A stretch of DNA of 64,000 nt from Actinomycetota bacterium. Its GTDB lineage: Bacteria > Actinomycetota > Actinomycetes > Nanopelagicales > Nanopelagicaceae. The translations under genes were made by a program, and so were the position numbers. The notes beneath the pieces were generated by a model that saw only the letters and a list, made by a program, of their open reading frames with translations, ran no database searches and was not told where the DNA came from. Below, piece after piece: positions 12,108 to 23,446 of the stretch (positions are counted from its first letter, which is position 1; every line of letters begins with the position of its first letter). The stretch is from the NCBI GenBank assembly GCA_026393075.1, contig JAPLAW010000056.1, positions 53,973-117,972 on the forward strand, written 5' to 3'.

Positions 12108-12228
12108 AACTGCGGGTACGGATTTAAGTATTCGCACGGGTATTAGGTATCCTAAGCACCTATTCGAGCCCACCGAACTGCGGTGGCTATAAGTCTGCGC
12201 TCGTTGTGCAGATAGGGGAGTTTGCAAA

Positions 12229-12789
12229 GTGGCAACCACAAGTGATCTTAAAAATGGCATGTGTCTTGATATTGAAGGTTCACTTTGGACTGTCATCGAA
12301 TTCCAACATGTTAAGCCTGGCAAAGGCCCAGCATTCGTGCGTACCAAAATGCGTCAAGTTTTGACTGGCAAAGTTGTCGAAAGAACTTTAAACGCTGGTG
12401 TGAAGATTGAGATAGCTATTCTAGAAAAGCGCGAAATGCAGTTCCTCTACAAAGAGGGTGAAGGTTTCGTATTCATGGATAACAAGACTTACGATCAGAT
12501 GAATATCTCTGCTGCAACTGTTGGTGACGCAGCTAATTACATGTTGGAAAATACTGAGGCAATCGTCGCGATCCATGAGAACAATCCGCTTTATATTGAG
12601 TTGCCAGCCTCGGTTCAACTAACAGTTACCTACACCGAGCCTGGCCTACAAGGTGATCGGTCTTCAGGCGGTACAAAGCCTGCAACAGTTGAAACCGGAA
12701 TTCAGATTCAGGTGCCACTTTTCATCAAACAAGATGAGAAGATCATGGTTGATACTAGAGATGGATCGTATCAAGGTCGCGCTAACTAG
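12229..12789 (+). CDS. efp: Elongation factor P
   Basis: 186 aa, GTG start; [42 protein letters not shown]-terminal [13 protein letters not shown]. Confidence 0.97.
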   Translation: MATTSDLKNGMCLDIEGSLWTVIEFQHVKPGKGPAFVRTKMRQVLTGKVVERTLNAGVKIEIAILEKREMQFLYKEGEGFVFMDNKTYDQMNISAATVGDAANYMLENTEAIVAIHENNPLYIELPASVQLTVTYTEPGLQGDRSSGGTKPATVETGIQIQVPLFIKQDEKIMVDTRDGSYQGRAN

Positions 12790-13211
12790 TGTCTGCACGT
12801 AGCAAAGCCCGAAAACACAGCTTGGATATTCTGTACGAGGCCGATATCCGAAAGAGTGACTCGTTAGCAATTATTGAAATACGTCTCAACATCAGCGATG
12901 ATGCAGATTTGCCACCAGTTCGTGATTACACCAAAGAGTTAGTTACCGGCGTCACCGAACATAAACGTAAAATTGATGAGCTGATCGCAACTTACATTCA
13001 AGGCTGGGATTTAGATCGACTGGCCGCGGTAGATAGAAATATCCTGCGGATTGCAATCTTTGAAATCCTTTGGGCTAGCGAAATTCCTGATGCGGTCGCG
13101 ATTGATGAAGCTTTGATTCTTGCGAAGGATCTCTCAACCGAGGAATCGGCGGGCTATATTCACGGGGTTTTAGCAAAAATTACTTCGATTAAGAGTGATT
13201 TATCTCTGTAA
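12789..13211 (+). CDS. nusB: Transcription antitermination factor NusB
   Basis: 140 aa; SKARKHSLDILYEADI, LAAVDRNILRIAIFEIL, VAIDEALILAK; GTG start overlapping the efp stop. Confidence 0.94.
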   Translation: MSARSKARKHSLDILYEADIRKSDSLAIIEIRLNISDDADLPPVRDYTKELVTGVTEHKRKIDELIATYIQGWDLDRLAAVDRNILRIAIFEILWASEIPDAVAIDEALILAKDLSTEESAGYIHGVLAKITSIKSDLSL

Positions 13212-13701
13212 GTAGATAGTTTTCGACAGTCAACCATTGCAGTAAATCAGCTTGCTCAATTCCCATGGCAAAACTCAAATTAAGTAAATCAGAATCACGA
13301 ATCGATAAGACTTCGCCATTCCAGTCACTGCGTTTTTTGACGATTCCGGCGCAATAACTAACGACTAAAGCCAGTCTTGCTGGATTGGTAAAACTAGGAC
13401 GGCTGATTGCTCGTAAATCGAGAGTAAGTACCAGGCCGGATCCCTGCCGAGTTGGCGACTGACCGAGCAAGTAGTCGACATCAACTCCCAGAATTCTGGC
13501 TATCTCACCAAGCCTGGAAATGGGCATGTTTCGCGATCCGCGTTCATAGGAGCCGATTACCACCGCCTTAATTTTTCCGATTTCAGCCATCTCGGCGATG
13601 GTCCAACCGCGTTTCTTGCGGGCAGCGCGCATGCGGCGACCGATCTCGATATTGCTGGGGAATGGGCGGGTAAAAGCATCTGACGGCGTATTTGTATTCA
13701 T
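13189..13701 (-). CDS. bldD: BldD-like transcriptional regulator (XRE-type HTH with c-di-GMP-binding-type C-terminal domain)
   Basis: HTH IGRRMRAARKKRGWTIAEMAEI..VVIGSYERGSRNMPISRLGEIARILGVDVDYLLG; C-terminal RSDWNGEVLSIRDSD fits RxD-x8-RxxD. Start taken as ATG at 13701 (track start 13785). Confidence 0.82.
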   Translation of the reverse strand: MNTNTPSDAFTRPFPSNIEIGRRMRAARKKRGWTIAEMAEIGKIKAVVIGSYERGSRNMPISRLGEIARILGVDVDYLLGQSPTRQGSGLVLTLDLRAISRPSFTNPARLALVVSYCAGIVKKRSDWNGEVLSIRDSDLLNLSFAMGIEQADLLQWLTVENYLLTEINHS

Positions 13702-13794
13702 GAGTACAAAGTTAGCCCGAACAGAAATCCAGTGACTTAGCCCATCCACAGGTTTGGTGCTCCTACTGCTATTCTTGCGCCGCATCCTTTAAGA

Positions 13795-13820
13795 CCCATC
13801 CTGCGAGGTGGGGAAGGAGA
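13795..13820 (+). promoter_or_regulatory. Probable PyrR-binding RNA hairpin overlapping the pyrR Shine-Dalgarno
   Basis: ACCCATC-CTGCGA-GGTGGGGAAGGAG a few nt before the pyrR ATG at 13826; matches the general layout (CCTG.GAGG loop, SD at the 3' side) recalled for actinobacterial pyrR leaders. Confidence 0.6.
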
Positions 13821-13825
13821 TTTAT

Positions 13826-14362
13826 ATGAAAACAGTTCTGCCTGCGCCCGATATGTCGCGCGCAATAGTCCGCATAGCTCATGAAATTCTGGAGCGCTAT
13901 GACGGTGCTGACTCAATCACTCTCTTAGGAATTCCTACTCGCGGGGCTCATCTTGCGACCCGTATTGCAGCCGCCATAAATGCAATTGAAGGCGGTCAAG
14001 TCGCGGTGGGAACTTTGGACACGACCATGCATCGCGATGATCTGCGAACTCGTTCTCCTAAAGCTCTATTGCCAACTCTAATTCCACCAGCAGGGGTTGA
14101 AGGTCGACACGTTGTGCTGGTCGATGATGTTCTCTTCTCTGGTCGAACTATTCGCGCAGCCCTTGATGCACTCGGTGAAATCGGTCGCCCAACCAGTGTC
14201 TCACTGGCAGTCCTAGTAGATCGTGGTCATCGCGAGCTACCAATCAAAGCGGACTTCGTCGGCAAGAACATTCCAACTTCGCGCACTGAAATTATCAAAG
14301 TTAATTTGGTTGAAGTTGATGGAACCGATGAAGTAACTATCGCCGAAGGGGGATCCAAGTGA
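13826..14362 (+). CDS. pyrR: Bifunctional pyr operon regulator / uracil phosphoribosyltransferase PyrR
   Basis: [56 protein letters not shown] at 13826 with SD GGAAGGAG. Confidence 0.95.
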   Translation: MKTVLPAPDMSRAIVRIAHEILERYDGADSITLLGIPTRGAHLATRIAAAINAIEGGQVAVGTLDTTMHRDDLRTRSPKALLPTLIPPAGVEGRHVVLVDDVLFSGRTIRAALDALGEIGRPTSVSLAVLVDRGHRELPIKADFVGKNIPTSRTEIIKVNLVEVDGTDEVTIAEGGSK

Positions 14363-15306
14363 AACATTTACTTAGCATCAACGATCTCTCGCGTGACGAA
14401 GCAATATTGATTCTTGATACTGCTGCCGAACTAGCGCGCATCTCAGATGGACCGATGAAGAAGCTACCAACTCTTCGTGGTCGTACCATCGTTAACTTAT
14501 TTGCTGAAGACTCAACTCGCACAAGAATCTCTTTCGAAGCTGCAGCAAAAAGACTTTCGGCCGATGTAATTAATTTCTCGGCAAAAGGATCAAGCCTGAG
14601 CAAAGGTGAATCGCTGAAAGATACTGCGCAAACCTTGCAAGCGATGGGTGCTGATGCAGTAGTGATTCGCCATCCAGCTTCTGGCGCACCGTTCCGATTA
14701 GCAGATAATCAATGGATGAGTGGTGCGGTAATTAATGCCGGCGACGGAACTCATGAACATCCGAGCCAAGCTTTACTTGATGCCTACACGATGCGAAAAC
14801 ATCTCGGTAAAGGCGCTAAAGATTTAGCTGGCCTACGGGTGGCAATAGTTGGTGACATTCTTCATTCTCGGGTAGCGCGTTCGAATGTTTTATTGTTAAC
14901 GAAACTAGGTGCTCACGTAACGCTAGTTGCGCCACCGACTTTGTTGCCATTCGGAGTCGATAGTTGGCCAGTCACAGTCTCGTACGATTTAGATTTGGTA
15001 ATTCCACAAGTCGACGCGATCATGATGTTGCGAATTCAACAAGAGCGAATGCACGAAATTTTCTTCCCTAGCGCTCGCGAGTATTCAAGGTATTTTGGTC
15101 TCAATCGTGATCGCGTTAATGCGCTGAATCCAAACGCCATCATCATGCATCCAGGTCCAATGAACCGCGGCCTCGAGATCACCGCTGATGCTGCCGATAG
15201 CGCTCGCTCGGTAATCGTCGAGCAAGTAAGCAACGGCGTTAGCGTGCGAATGGCGATTCTTTATCTATTACTAGGCGGGGCTCCAATCGAAGGCGGTATC
15301 AACTGA
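14359..15306 (+). CDS. pyrB: Aspartate carbamoyltransferase catalytic subunit
   Basis: 315 aa; [49 protein letters not shown]. Confidence 0.97.
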   Translation: MKHLLSINDLSRDEAILILDTAAELARISDGPMKKLPTLRGRTIVNLFAEDSTRTRISFEAAAKRLSADVINFSAKGSSLSKGESLKDTAQTLQAMGADAVVIRHPASGAPFRLADNQWMSGAVINAGDGTHEHPSQALLDAYTMRKHLGKGAKDLAGLRVAIVGDILHSRVARSNVLLLTKLGAHVTLVAPPTLLPFGVDSWPVTVSYDLDLVIPQVDAIMMLRIQQERMHEIFFPSAREYSRYFGLNRDRVNALNPNAIIMHPGPMNRGLEITADAADSARSVIVEQVSNGVSVRMAILYLLLGGAPIEGGIN

Positions 15307-16571
15307 TGAGTTATTTGTTAAAGAATGCAACGATGCCAAACGGCAGCAAAGCCGACCTAGCTATTCACGATTCTCACTTTGTGCCTGAAAGTTCACTACC
15401 AAAAGATCATCAAGTCATTGATTTAGCGGGCAAGCAAGTACTTCCGGGTTTAGTTGATTTACACACTCATCTACGCGAACCTGGCTTTGAAGAATCTGAA
15501 ACTGTTGCTACTGGTTCGCTCTCAGCAGTGCGCGGTGGCTTTACCGCGATTAGCGCGATGGCAAATACCGCACCTGTGGCTGATACTGCCGGCGTAGTTG
15601 AGCAGGTATATCGACTTGGTCAAGCAGCTGGACTATGTGACGTATTCCCGATCGGTGCGGTTACGCAAGGTCTTAATGGTCAGACGCTTTCCGAAATCGG
15701 CGCAATGGCAGATTCAGCCGCTCGAGTGAGAGTTTTCAGTGATGACGGTAAATGTGTTTTCGATCCACTAATTATGCGACGTGCCTTGGAATATGTGAAA
15801 AAGTTTGATGGTGTTATTGCTCAGCATGCCCAAGAACCGACGCTTACTCAAGATGCGCAAATGAATGAAGGCGAAATATCAGCGCAATTAGGTCTGAAAG
15901 GATGGCCAGCGGTTGCTGAAGAAGCGATCATTGCTCGCGATGTATTGCTGGCAGAACACACCAAGTCACGTCTACATATTTGCCATCTAACTACCGCCGG
16001 CGGCGTGGAGATTATTCGTTGGGCTAAAGCACGAGGTATCCAAGTAACAGCCGAAGTAACTCCGCATCACTTGTTACTAACTGATGACTACGCTAAAAAT
16101 TATGATCCGATCTTCAAAGTTAATCCGCCATTGCGATTAGAGAGTGATGTGTTAGCGCTGCGGGCTGGTTTAGCAGATGGCACCATCGATATTGTCGCGA
16201 CTGATCACGCACCCCACAGTTCCGAAAGCAAGGATTGTGAATGGTCGGTTGCTAGTTTTGGAATGGTTGGGTTAGAAACGGCACTCTCGATTGTGATCAA
16301 AACAATGGTTGAAACAGGGGCCATGACTTATGCAGATGTGGCAGATCGTCTTTCGATCGCACCTGCGCGCATTGCTCGCTACGAAAATCATGGTCAACCG
16401 TTAGAGATCGGAAACGTTGCCAATCTCACCGTGGTAGATACGGCTTCTAACTGGATCGTTGACCGCGACCTAATGTCTACTAGATCTAAGAACACGCCGT
16501 TTCATGGATTTGAATTGCCTGGCGTCGTAACGCATACCTTCTTTAACGGAAAGCTGGTCTTTGGTGAGTAA
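15306..16571 (+). CDS. pyrC: Dihydroorotase
   Basis: 421 aa; LVDLHTHLREPGFE, HICHLTTAGGVE, TEVTPHH, ATDHAPHS. Confidence 0.96.
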   Translation: MSYLLKNATMPNGSKADLAIHDSHFVPESSLPKDHQVIDLAGKQVLPGLVDLHTHLREPGFEESETVATGSLSAVRGGFTAISAMANTAPVADTAGVVEQVYRLGQAAGLCDVFPIGAVTQGLNGQTLSEIGAMADSAARVRVFSDDGKCVFDPLIMRRALEYVKKFDGVIAQHAQEPTLTQDAQMNEGEISAQLGLKGWPAVAEEAIIARDVLLAEHTKSRLHICHLTTAGGVEIIRWAKARGIQVTAEVTPHHLLLTDDYAKNYDPIFKVNPPLRLESDVLALRAGLADGTIDIVATDHAPHSSESKDCEWSVASFGMVGLETALSIVIKTMVETGAMTYADVADRLSIAPARIARYENHGQPLEIGNVANLTVVDTASNWIVDRDLMSTRSKNTPFHGFELPGVVTHTFFNGKLVFGE

Positions 16572-17691
16572 GGCGTTACTTGTTCTAGAAGACGGTCGCA
16601 TCTTCACTGGTAATTCCTGGTCGGTGACCGGAATTACTTTTGGTGAAGCTGTTTTCTCAACTGGCATGACCGGATATCAGGAAACGCTGACTGATCCGAG
16701 TTACCACAAGCAAGTGGTGATCATGACCGCGCCCCATATTGGCAACACGGGTATGAACTCACCTGATGAAGAATCTAACAAGATCTGGGTTAGCGGTTTT
16801 GTGGTTCGTAATCCTTCCTCGGTAGTCAGTAACTGGCGCAGTGAACGTTCGCTCGAAGATGATTTGATCGCCCAAAATGTGATTGGTATTAGTGGAGTAG
16901 ATACCAGAGCGCTTACTCGGCACCTGCGTGATCGCGGCGCTATGAAAGTGGGGATTTTTTCGGGTACTGAACTTTCCATTGAGGAAATGGTTACCCAGGT
17001 TAGATCAAGTGGTGCGATGGCAGGAGCGTATTTAGCTCAAGATGTTTCTACCGATAAGCCATATGTAGTTCCAGCTCTCGGTGAAAAGAAGTTCATAGTT
17101 GCAGCACTTGATTTAGGAATTAAAGCAGCCACACCACGTTCGATGGCTGCTCGTGGAATCGAAGTTCACGTGTTGCCGGCCAAAACTAGTTTTGCTGAAA
17201 TTCAAGCCTTAAATCCAGACGGAGTATTTATCTCTAATGGTCCTGGTGACCCATCGACTATGAATGAGACTGTCGAATTGGTTCGCGAAGTTTTGTCAGC
17301 GAAGATTCCAATCTTTGGTATCTGTTTTGGCCACCAAATCTTGGGTCGCGCTCTCGGTTTTGAATCCTACAAACTGCAGTTTGGGCACCGCGGAATTAAT
17401 CAGCCGGTGATCGATAAAGTTACCGAGAAAGTTGAAATCACCGCACACAATCACGGCTTTGCAATCAAGGCCCCAACCACGGGTACTTTCACAACTGTCT
17501 TCGGACCTGGTCATGTTACCCATGTTAATTTGAACGACGATGTGGTCGAAGGTTTAGCTCTTCTAGAACAACCAGCCTTTAGCGTGCAGTACCACCCAGA
17601 AGCGGCTGCTGGACCTCACGATGCAAATTATTTATTCGATCGTTTCGTTGAATTAATGGCTGCCAATCCAGTTGGAGAAGTAAATGCCTAG
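16564..17691 (+). CDS. carA: Carbamoyl-phosphate synthase small subunit
   Basis: [29 protein letters not shown], glutaminase triad [19 protein letters not shown]. Confidence 0.97.
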   Translation: MSKALLVLEDGRIFTGNSWSVTGITFGEAVFSTGMTGYQETLTDPSYHKQVVIMTAPHIGNTGMNSPDEESNKIWVSGFVVRNPSSVVSNWRSERSLEDDLIAQNVIGISGVDTRALTRHLRDRGAMKVGIFSGTELSIEEMVTQVRSSGAMAGAYLAQDVSTDKPYVVPALGEKKFIVAALDLGIKAATPRSMAARGIEVHVLPAKTSFAEIQALNPDGVFISNGPGDPSTMNETVELVREVLSAKIPIFGICFGHQILGRALGFESYKLQFGHRGINQPVIDKVTEKVEITAHNHGFAIKAPTTGTFTTVFGPGHVTHVNLNDDVVEGLALLEQPAFSVQYHPEAAAGPHDANYLFDRFVELMAANPVGEVNA

Positions 17692-20600
17692 AGATAATTC
17701 CATTAAAAGCGTCCTCGTAATAGGCAGTGGCCCGATCGTTATTGGGCAGGCTTGTGAGTTCGACTATTCGGGTACTCAAGCTTGTCGAGTACTACGTGCC
17801 GAAGGTATTCGAGTCATCTTGGTTAATTCGAATCCGGCAACAATCATGACGGACCCAGAGTTCGCTGATGCTACTTATATTGAACCGATTACCGCCGAAT
17901 ACATCGAAAAAATTATTGAGATCGAACGACCAGATGCGATTCTGGCAACTCTAGGTGGACAAACTGCGCTAAATGCCGCAATAGCGTTGAATGAGAGAGG
18001 CACGTTAGCCAAGTTCAATGTGAGGTTGATCGGTGCAGATATTCCGGCAATTAATCGCGGCGAGAATCGTGAACTCTTTAGAGCAATCGTTGAGAAAGTC
18101 GGGGGAGAGTCATCTAAATCGATCATCTGCCACACTATTGATGAAGTTTTGGCTGCGGCCGTCGTTTTGAATTATCCGGTCGTAGTTCGTCCGTCTTTCA
18201 CAATGGGCGGTCTAGGTTCAGGTATTGCCTTTGATGAGCCCTCGTTGCGCCAAATCGCCGGAGCAGGTTTAACCCATAGCCCAACGACTGAAGTATTGAT
18301 CGAAGAATCGATCATTGGTTGGAAAGAGTACGAACTCGAAGTAATGCGGGATCATAAAGATAACGTGGTAATCGTTTGCACGATTGAGAACGTAGATCCT
18401 ATGGGAGTTCATACCGGAGATTCGATCACAGTTGCTCCAGCTATGACGTTAACTGATGTCGAATACCAGCGTCTGCGTAATCTTTCAATCGATATCATCC
18501 GAGAAGTTGGTGTCGCTACCGGTGGCTGCAACATCCAGTTTGCAGTTAACCCAGTCGATGGTCGAATAATTGTTATTGAGATGAATCCACGAGTGTCACG
18601 CTCAAGTGCACTTGCATCAAAGGCAACTGGATTCCCAATTGCAAAGATTGCTACCAAATTAGCAATCGGCTACTCGTTAGATGAGATTCAAAATGATATT
18701 ACTAAAGTAACACCAGCTTCCTTTGAGCCAACGCTCGACTACGTGGTTGTTAAAGCACCACGATTCGCCTTCGAGAAGTTCGCCGATGCTGATCCTCGCT
18801 TAACGACCACCATGAAGTCAGTCGGTGAGGCAATGGCTATTGGTCGTTCCTTCGCCGAGGCACTGCAGAAAGCGTTACGTTCATTGGAACGCAAAGAAGC
18901 GCCTTTCTCTTGGCCCGCACCCGCTAGCTCGGGTGAAATTGCGGCCTTGCTTAAATCAATTGAAATACCAACTGAGTATCGTTTGCAACAAGTTCAACGT
19001 GCACTTTGGTGGGGCGTTTCGATTGCAGAAGTTTTTGATGCATGCAAGATTGATCCTTGGTTCCTAAATCAGATCGTAGAGTTAAACGAAGCCGCCAAAA
19101 TTATCGCTTTGCCTGGTGAATTAACGGACGAGATTTTGCACAACGCTAAGCAACTTGGCTTTTCAGATAAGCAGATTGGCGAATTGCGGGGAATTAGCGA
19201 ATCAGACGTTCGTGCAGCACGCGCAAACTTGGATGTTCATGCGGTTTATAAGACCGTTGATACTTGCGCCGCGGAATTCGAAGCGTTCACGCCCTACCAT
19301 TATTCGAGTTATGAACAAGAGACTGAGGTTAAGTCACGTACTAAGCCAGCAGTAATCATTTTGGGTTCTGGGCCAAATCGCATCGGACAAGGTATTGAAT
19401 TCGATTATTCCTGTGTGCACGCTTCGTTCACATTGCGAGATTCTGATTTTGAAACGGTAATGATTAATTGCAATCCCGAAACAGTTTCGACCGATTACGA
19501 CACTAGTGATCGACTCTATTTCGAGCCGTTGACGTTAGAAGATGTGTTGGAAGTGGTTCGCGCTGAAGAATTGGCAGGGCCAGTGTTAGGAGTTATCACT
19601 CAACTAGGCGGGCAAACTCCGCTCGGTTTAGCAGCTGGTTTGAAGGCCGCCGGCGTAAATATCTTGGGCACTTCACCAGAAGCAATTAATTTGGCCGAAG
19701 ATCGTGGTGAATTCGGCGAAGTCTTGGCACAACAAGAGTTAGTGGCACCAAAGTTTGGAATGGCTGCTTCGCAAATGGAAGCACTCAAGATCGCCCATGA
19801 AATTGGATATCCAGTACTTGTGCGACCAAGTTTCGTACTTGGCGGAAGGGGCATGGAAATTGTTTATGACGATGAATCGCTCTCTGGTTTTATTGCGCGC
19901 GCAACAGATATCACACCTGATCGGCCCGTTCTGGTAGATCGGTTCTTAGATAGCGCCATTGAAATTGATGTTGACGCATTGTTCGATGGTAGTGAGCTTT
20001 TCCTAGGTGGCGTTATGGAGCACATCGAAGAAGCTGGAATCCATTCGGGGGATAGCGCTTGTGTGCTTCCAGCGATGACACTTACACCTGAGATGGCTGA
20101 CGAGATTGCAGTTGCAACCGAGAAGATTGCTCGTGGGGTTGGAGTGCTAGGTTTGATAAACATCCAGTTCGCAATCGCTGAGAAACAACTTTATGTTTTG
20201 GAAGCTAACCCACGTGCATCGCGAACTGTGCCATTCGTAAGCAAAGCTACTGGTGTACCGCTGGCTAAAGCTGCAGCACGCATTTCAGTAGGTGCCACCA
20301 TTGCACAGCTTCGCAGCGAAGGCATGTTGCCGGCAGGAAACGGTAAAGCGAAAGGCATTTCAGTTAAAGAAGCCGTGCTGCCTTGGAATAGATTCCGCCG
20401 CGTCGATGGTCGTGGTGTTGATTCAGTACTAGGACCAGAGATGCGTTCAACCGGTGAAGTAATGGGGATCGCGGCTACTTTTGGTGAGAGCTATGCCAAA
20501 AGTCAGATTTCTTCGTTTGGACCACTGCCAAAAGCTGGAAAAGTATTTGTTTCACTGGCTGATAAAGATAAGAGTCACGGCATTGCGCCTGCTAAGTCAC

Positions 20601-20944
20601 TGATTGAATTGGGATTCTCGATTTTGGCAACAACAGGAACTGCTGCCTACTTACGCGAGGCTGGCATTTCAGTTACCGAAGTTCGAAAGTATTCTGAAGG
20701 TCAAGGCGCTATGGGACAACGGACAATTGTTGATCTTCTTCATGCCGGCGAAATTGATTTGGTAATTAATACGCCGGTCGGTCGGGGTACGAGGGCCGAT
20801 GGTTGGATGATTCGAACGGCTGCTATTCAGCGCTCGATCCCATGCATCACTACTACCGCTGGTTTTGCCGCTGCTGTATCGGGCATTGCGGCGCTACAAC
20901 AGGGCGAGATGAGTGTTAAATCCATTCAGAAGTGGTTGGCTTAA
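17684..20944 (+). CDS. carB: Carbamoyl-phosphate synthase large subunit
   Basis: 1086 aa; [24 protein letters not shown], duplicated ATP-grasp domains, second-half [20 protein letters not shown]. Confidence 0.98.
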   Translation: MPRDNSIKSVLVIGSGPIVIGQACEFDYSGTQACRVLRAEGIRVILVNSNPATIMTDPEFADATYIEPITAEYIEKIIEIERPDAILATLGGQTALNAAIALNERGTLAKFNVRLIGADIPAINRGENRELFRAIVEKVGGESSKSIICHTIDEVLAAAVVLNYPVVVRPSFTMGGLGSGIAFDEPSLRQIAGAGLTHSPTTEVLIEESIIGWKEYELEVMRDHKDNVVIVCTIENVDPMGVHTGDSITVAPAMTLTDVEYQRLRNLSIDIIREVGVATGGCNIQFAVNPVDGRIIVIEMNPRVSRSSALASKATGFPIAKIATKLAIGYSLDEIQNDITKVTPASFEPTLDYVVVKAPRFAFEKFADADPRLTTTMKSVGEAMAIGRSFAEALQKALRSLERKEAPFSWPAPASSGEIAALLKSIEIPTEYRLQQVQRALWWGVSIAEVFDACKIDPWFLNQIVELNEAAKIIALPGELTDEILHNAKQLGFSDKQIGELRGISESDVRAARANLDVHAVYKTVDTCAAEFEAFTPYHYSSYEQETEVKSRTKPAVIILGSGPNRIGQGIEFDYSCVHASFTLRDSDFETVMINCNPETVSTDYDTSDRLYFEPLTLEDVLEVVRAEELAGPVLGVITQLGGQTPLGLAAGLKAAGVNILGTSPEAINLAEDRGEFGEVLAQQELVAPKFGMAASQMEALKIAHEIGYPVLVRPSFVLGGRGMEIVYDDESLSGFIARATDITPDRPVLVDRFLDSAIEIDVDALFDGSELFLGGVMEHIEEAGIHSGDSACVLPAMTLTPEMADEIAVATEKIARGVGVLGLINIQFAIAEKQLYVLEANPRASRTVPFVSKATGVPLAKAAARISVGATIAQLRSEGMLPAGNGKAKGISVKEAVLPWNRFRRVDGRGVDSVLGPEMRSTGEVMGIAATFGESYAKSQISSFGPLPKAGKVFVSLADKDKSHGIAPAKSLIELGFSILATTGTAAYLREAGISVTEVRKYSEGQGAMGQRTIVDLLHAGEIDLVINTPVGRGTRADGWMIRTAAIQRSIPCITTTAGFAAAVSGIAALQQGEMSVKSIQKWLA

Positions 20945-20946
20945 CC

Positions 20947-21789
20947 ATGGCTGGAATTAACCGAAGCGCTGCTCAATTACTTGCAACGATTGTTGGCAAC
21001 AAAAAAGTTGGCCAGTACCACCAGATTTTGATTAGCGTTGGCGACCTAGTTGCGCAATGTAAGCCAGGAAATTTCGTAGCAATTAGTGTCGGTGGGCTAA
21101 ATTCAAAAATGGTTTTGCGACGGGCGTTTGCCATTTCGCGCACAACAACTTCACCCCAATATGGTGGCGCAATTGAGTTGATCGTTGCACCATTTGGTAA
21201 CGGTTCATCTTGGCTTTGCGGACTAGCCGAAGGGGAGCAAATTGATATCACGTTACCGCTCGGAACCGCTTTTGGAATTCCCACGACTAGCGTTAATGCG
21301 CTCTTAGTCGGCGGCGGGTACGGTTCGGCACCTCTATTTGGATTAGCTGAAGTCTTGAAAGAACGCGGATGTCGCGTAGATATGTTGTTGGGCGCAAGTA
21401 CCGGAGCAAAAATTTACGCACCTCTAGAAGGCAAGCGCAGTGTTAACTCGCTACGAATTTTTACCGAAGATGGATCAATGGGTGAAACTGGCCGCATTAC
21501 TGCCCCGATTGCACAACTGGTTTCCGAGTTACAAATCGATGTCATTTATTCTTGTGGTCCAATGGCTATGTTGAAAGCGATTTCTGAAATCTTAGCCGGG
21601 GGAGATGTCGTTCATCAGTGCGCAGTTGAAGAAGCCATGGCTTGCGGCATCGGTATCTGCATGACTTGCGTACTTCCGGTTAAAGATGAGACCGGAAAAA
21701 TTAGTAACTTGCGTTCTTGTATCGATGGCCCCGTAATGGATGGCGCCGCCATCGAATGGGACCTCGTAGGTAAGACGCTGGTGCTCTAA
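20947..21789 (+). CDS. pyrK: Dihydroorotate dehydrogenase (NAD+) electron-transfer subunit
   Basis: Ferredoxin-reductase fold GGGYGSAPLFGLAEVL, YSCGPMAML; 2Fe-2S cysteine set ACGIGICMTCVLPV..LRSCIDGPV. Confidence 0.93.
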   Translation: MAGINRSAAQLLATIVGNKKVGQYHQILISVGDLVAQCKPGNFVAISVGGLNSKMVLRRAFAISRTTTSPQYGGAIELIVAPFGNGSSWLCGLAEGEQIDITLPLGTAFGIPTTSVNALLVGGGYGSAPLFGLAEVLKERGCRVDMLLGASTGAKIYAPLEGKRSVNSLRIFTEDGSMGETGRITAPIAQLVSELQIDVIYSCGPMAMLKAISEILAGGDVVHQCAVEEAMACGIGICMTCVLPVKDETGKISNLRSCIDGPVMDGAAIEWDLVGKTLVL

Positions 21790-22733
21790 TGTCGCAACTA
21801 GATTTCTCAACGACCTTAGGGAACGCTTGGTTCCCAACTCCGATTTTCACGGCAAGTGGCTGCGCTAGTTCAGGAAAAGAGTTAGCTCAATTCTTTGATC
21901 TACGTGACATGGGTGCGATTGTTACTAAATCAATCATGACTAAACCGCGTGCCGGACGCGCGACTCCACGCATGGCTGAAACTCCAAGCGGCATGTTGAA
22001 TTCGATCGGATTGCAAGGCCCGGGGATTGATGCTTTTTTGGCCAACGATCTCGCATGGTTAGTCGAGCAAAAAGCACGCATTATCGTTTCGATAGCTGGT
22101 GAAACAGCTGAAGAGTTCGCCTCTCTTGCTCGCCGACTAAGAGGGGTAGCCGGAATTTCAGCCCTAGAAGTAAACATCTCTTGCCCGAATGTGGAAAATC
22201 GTGGCATGGTTTTCGCGTGTCATTTGGAATCTGCTCAAACAGTAATTGAAGGAGTACGCCGAACCATCGGCGGAGACTTACCAATCATTGCGAAGTTATC
22301 GCCTGATGTAACAGATATTGTTTCGATTGCTCGCGGTGTTATCGATGCCGGTGCCGATGGGTTAGCGCTAATTAATACTGTTCTGGGCATGGTCATTAAT
22401 CCAAACACCATGCGACCTCATTTGGGCGGTCGTACTGGTGGACTATCTGGCCCAGCGATCCGACCAATAGCGGTCCGTGCCATTTACCAAGTGCACGAAG
22501 CGTTACCAAAAGTTCCGATTCTAGGTATGGGTGGAGTTTCATCGGGCGCCGACGCATTCGAATTAATTCTGGCCGGTGCAAGTGCAGTTTCAGTAGGAAC
22601 CGCATCATTTGGAAACCCGACTGCGATCATGAAAATTCAAAACGAATTACGTCAGATTCTGACCGATAAAGGCTTTAGCTCGCTGCGGGAAGCTGTTGGT
22701 TTCGCACACCGACCAGAAAGCAGCGTGCGATGA
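21789..22733 (+). CDS. pyrD: Dihydroorotate dehydrogenase, class 1B catalytic subunit
   Basis: 314 aa; TASGCASSGKELAQF, GLQGPGI, LEVNISCPNVENRG, GGRTGGLSGPAIRPIAVR, GMGGVSSGADA. Confidence 0.95.
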   Translation: MSQLDFSTTLGNAWFPTPIFTASGCASSGKELAQFFDLRDMGAIVTKSIMTKPRAGRATPRMAETPSGMLNSIGLQGPGIDAFLANDLAWLVEQKARIIVSIAGETAEEFASLARRLRGVAGISALEVNISCPNVENRGMVFACHLESAQTVIEGVRRTIGGDLPIIAKLSPDVTDIVSIARGVIDAGADGLALINTVLGMVINPNTMRPHLGGRTGGLSGPAIRPIAVRAIYQVHEALPKVPILGMGGVSSGADAFELILAGASAVSVGTASFGNPTAIMKIQNELRQILTDKGFSSLREAVGFAHRPESSVR

Positions 22734-23437
22734 AAGCACCAATAATTTTAGCCACTGATACGTCGGATTTGGAAGTTGCCAAGCAATGGGCAAAGTTAGC
22801 AGCTCCACACATCACTGGAATTAAGTTGGGGCTAGAGTTCTTTCTCAACTTTGGCGCTGAAGGAGTTCGTGCGGTCTGCGCTGACCATGAGTTAGATCTT
22901 TTTCTTGATTTAAAACTGCATGACATCCCGAACACAGTTGGGCAGGCCGCGGCAGCAGTAGCTAATTTGAAACCTCGGTTTCTAACCGTTCATGCATCTG
23001 GTGGCCAAGCAATGATTGCCGCAGCTGCCAAGGAACTTTCAGCAACTGAAGTAACTGCGGTAACAATCTTGACCAGCCTGGGTGAGCCAGATTTAGTTGA
23101 AATTGGCTTTCGAGGAAACGCTTTGGATAGCGCAGTTGATCTGGCAAAATTAGCAATTTCTGCAGGCGCTCAAGCAATCGTATGTTCGCCAATGGAGGTC
23201 GCTGCAATTCGCTCCGCTGTCGGAATTGATCCAGCAATAATTACGCCGGGCGTTCGCCCTATTGATTTAACCGCGCCAGCAGATGACCAAGTTCGCACCA
23301 TGACGCCACTGGCCGCAATTACAGCTGGTGCGAGTTATGTGGTTATCGGTCGGCCTATTACTCGATTTTGGAGTCAAGGCGAGGCGGCTTTCAGCGCCAA
23401 CCTGGCACAGATTTGTGAACCACTCTTAGCCCGATAG
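22730..23437 (+). CDS. pyrF: Orotidine 5'-phosphate decarboxylase
   Basis: 235 aa; ILATDTSD, FLDLKLHDIPNTVGQAA, ITPGVRP, YVVIGRPIT. Confidence 0.95.
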   Translation: MKAPIILATDTSDLEVAKQWAKLAAPHITGIKLGLEFFLNFGAEGVRAVCADHELDLFLDLKLHDIPNTVGQAAAAVANLKPRFLTVHASGGQAMIAAAAKELSATEVTAVTILTSLGEPDLVEIGFRGNALDSAVDLAKLAISAGAQAIVCSPMEVAAIRSAVGIDPAIITPGVRPIDLTAPADDQVRTMTPLAAITAGASYVVIGRPITRFWSQGEAAFSANLAQICEPLLAR

Positions 23438-23446
23438 ATTTAGCCC

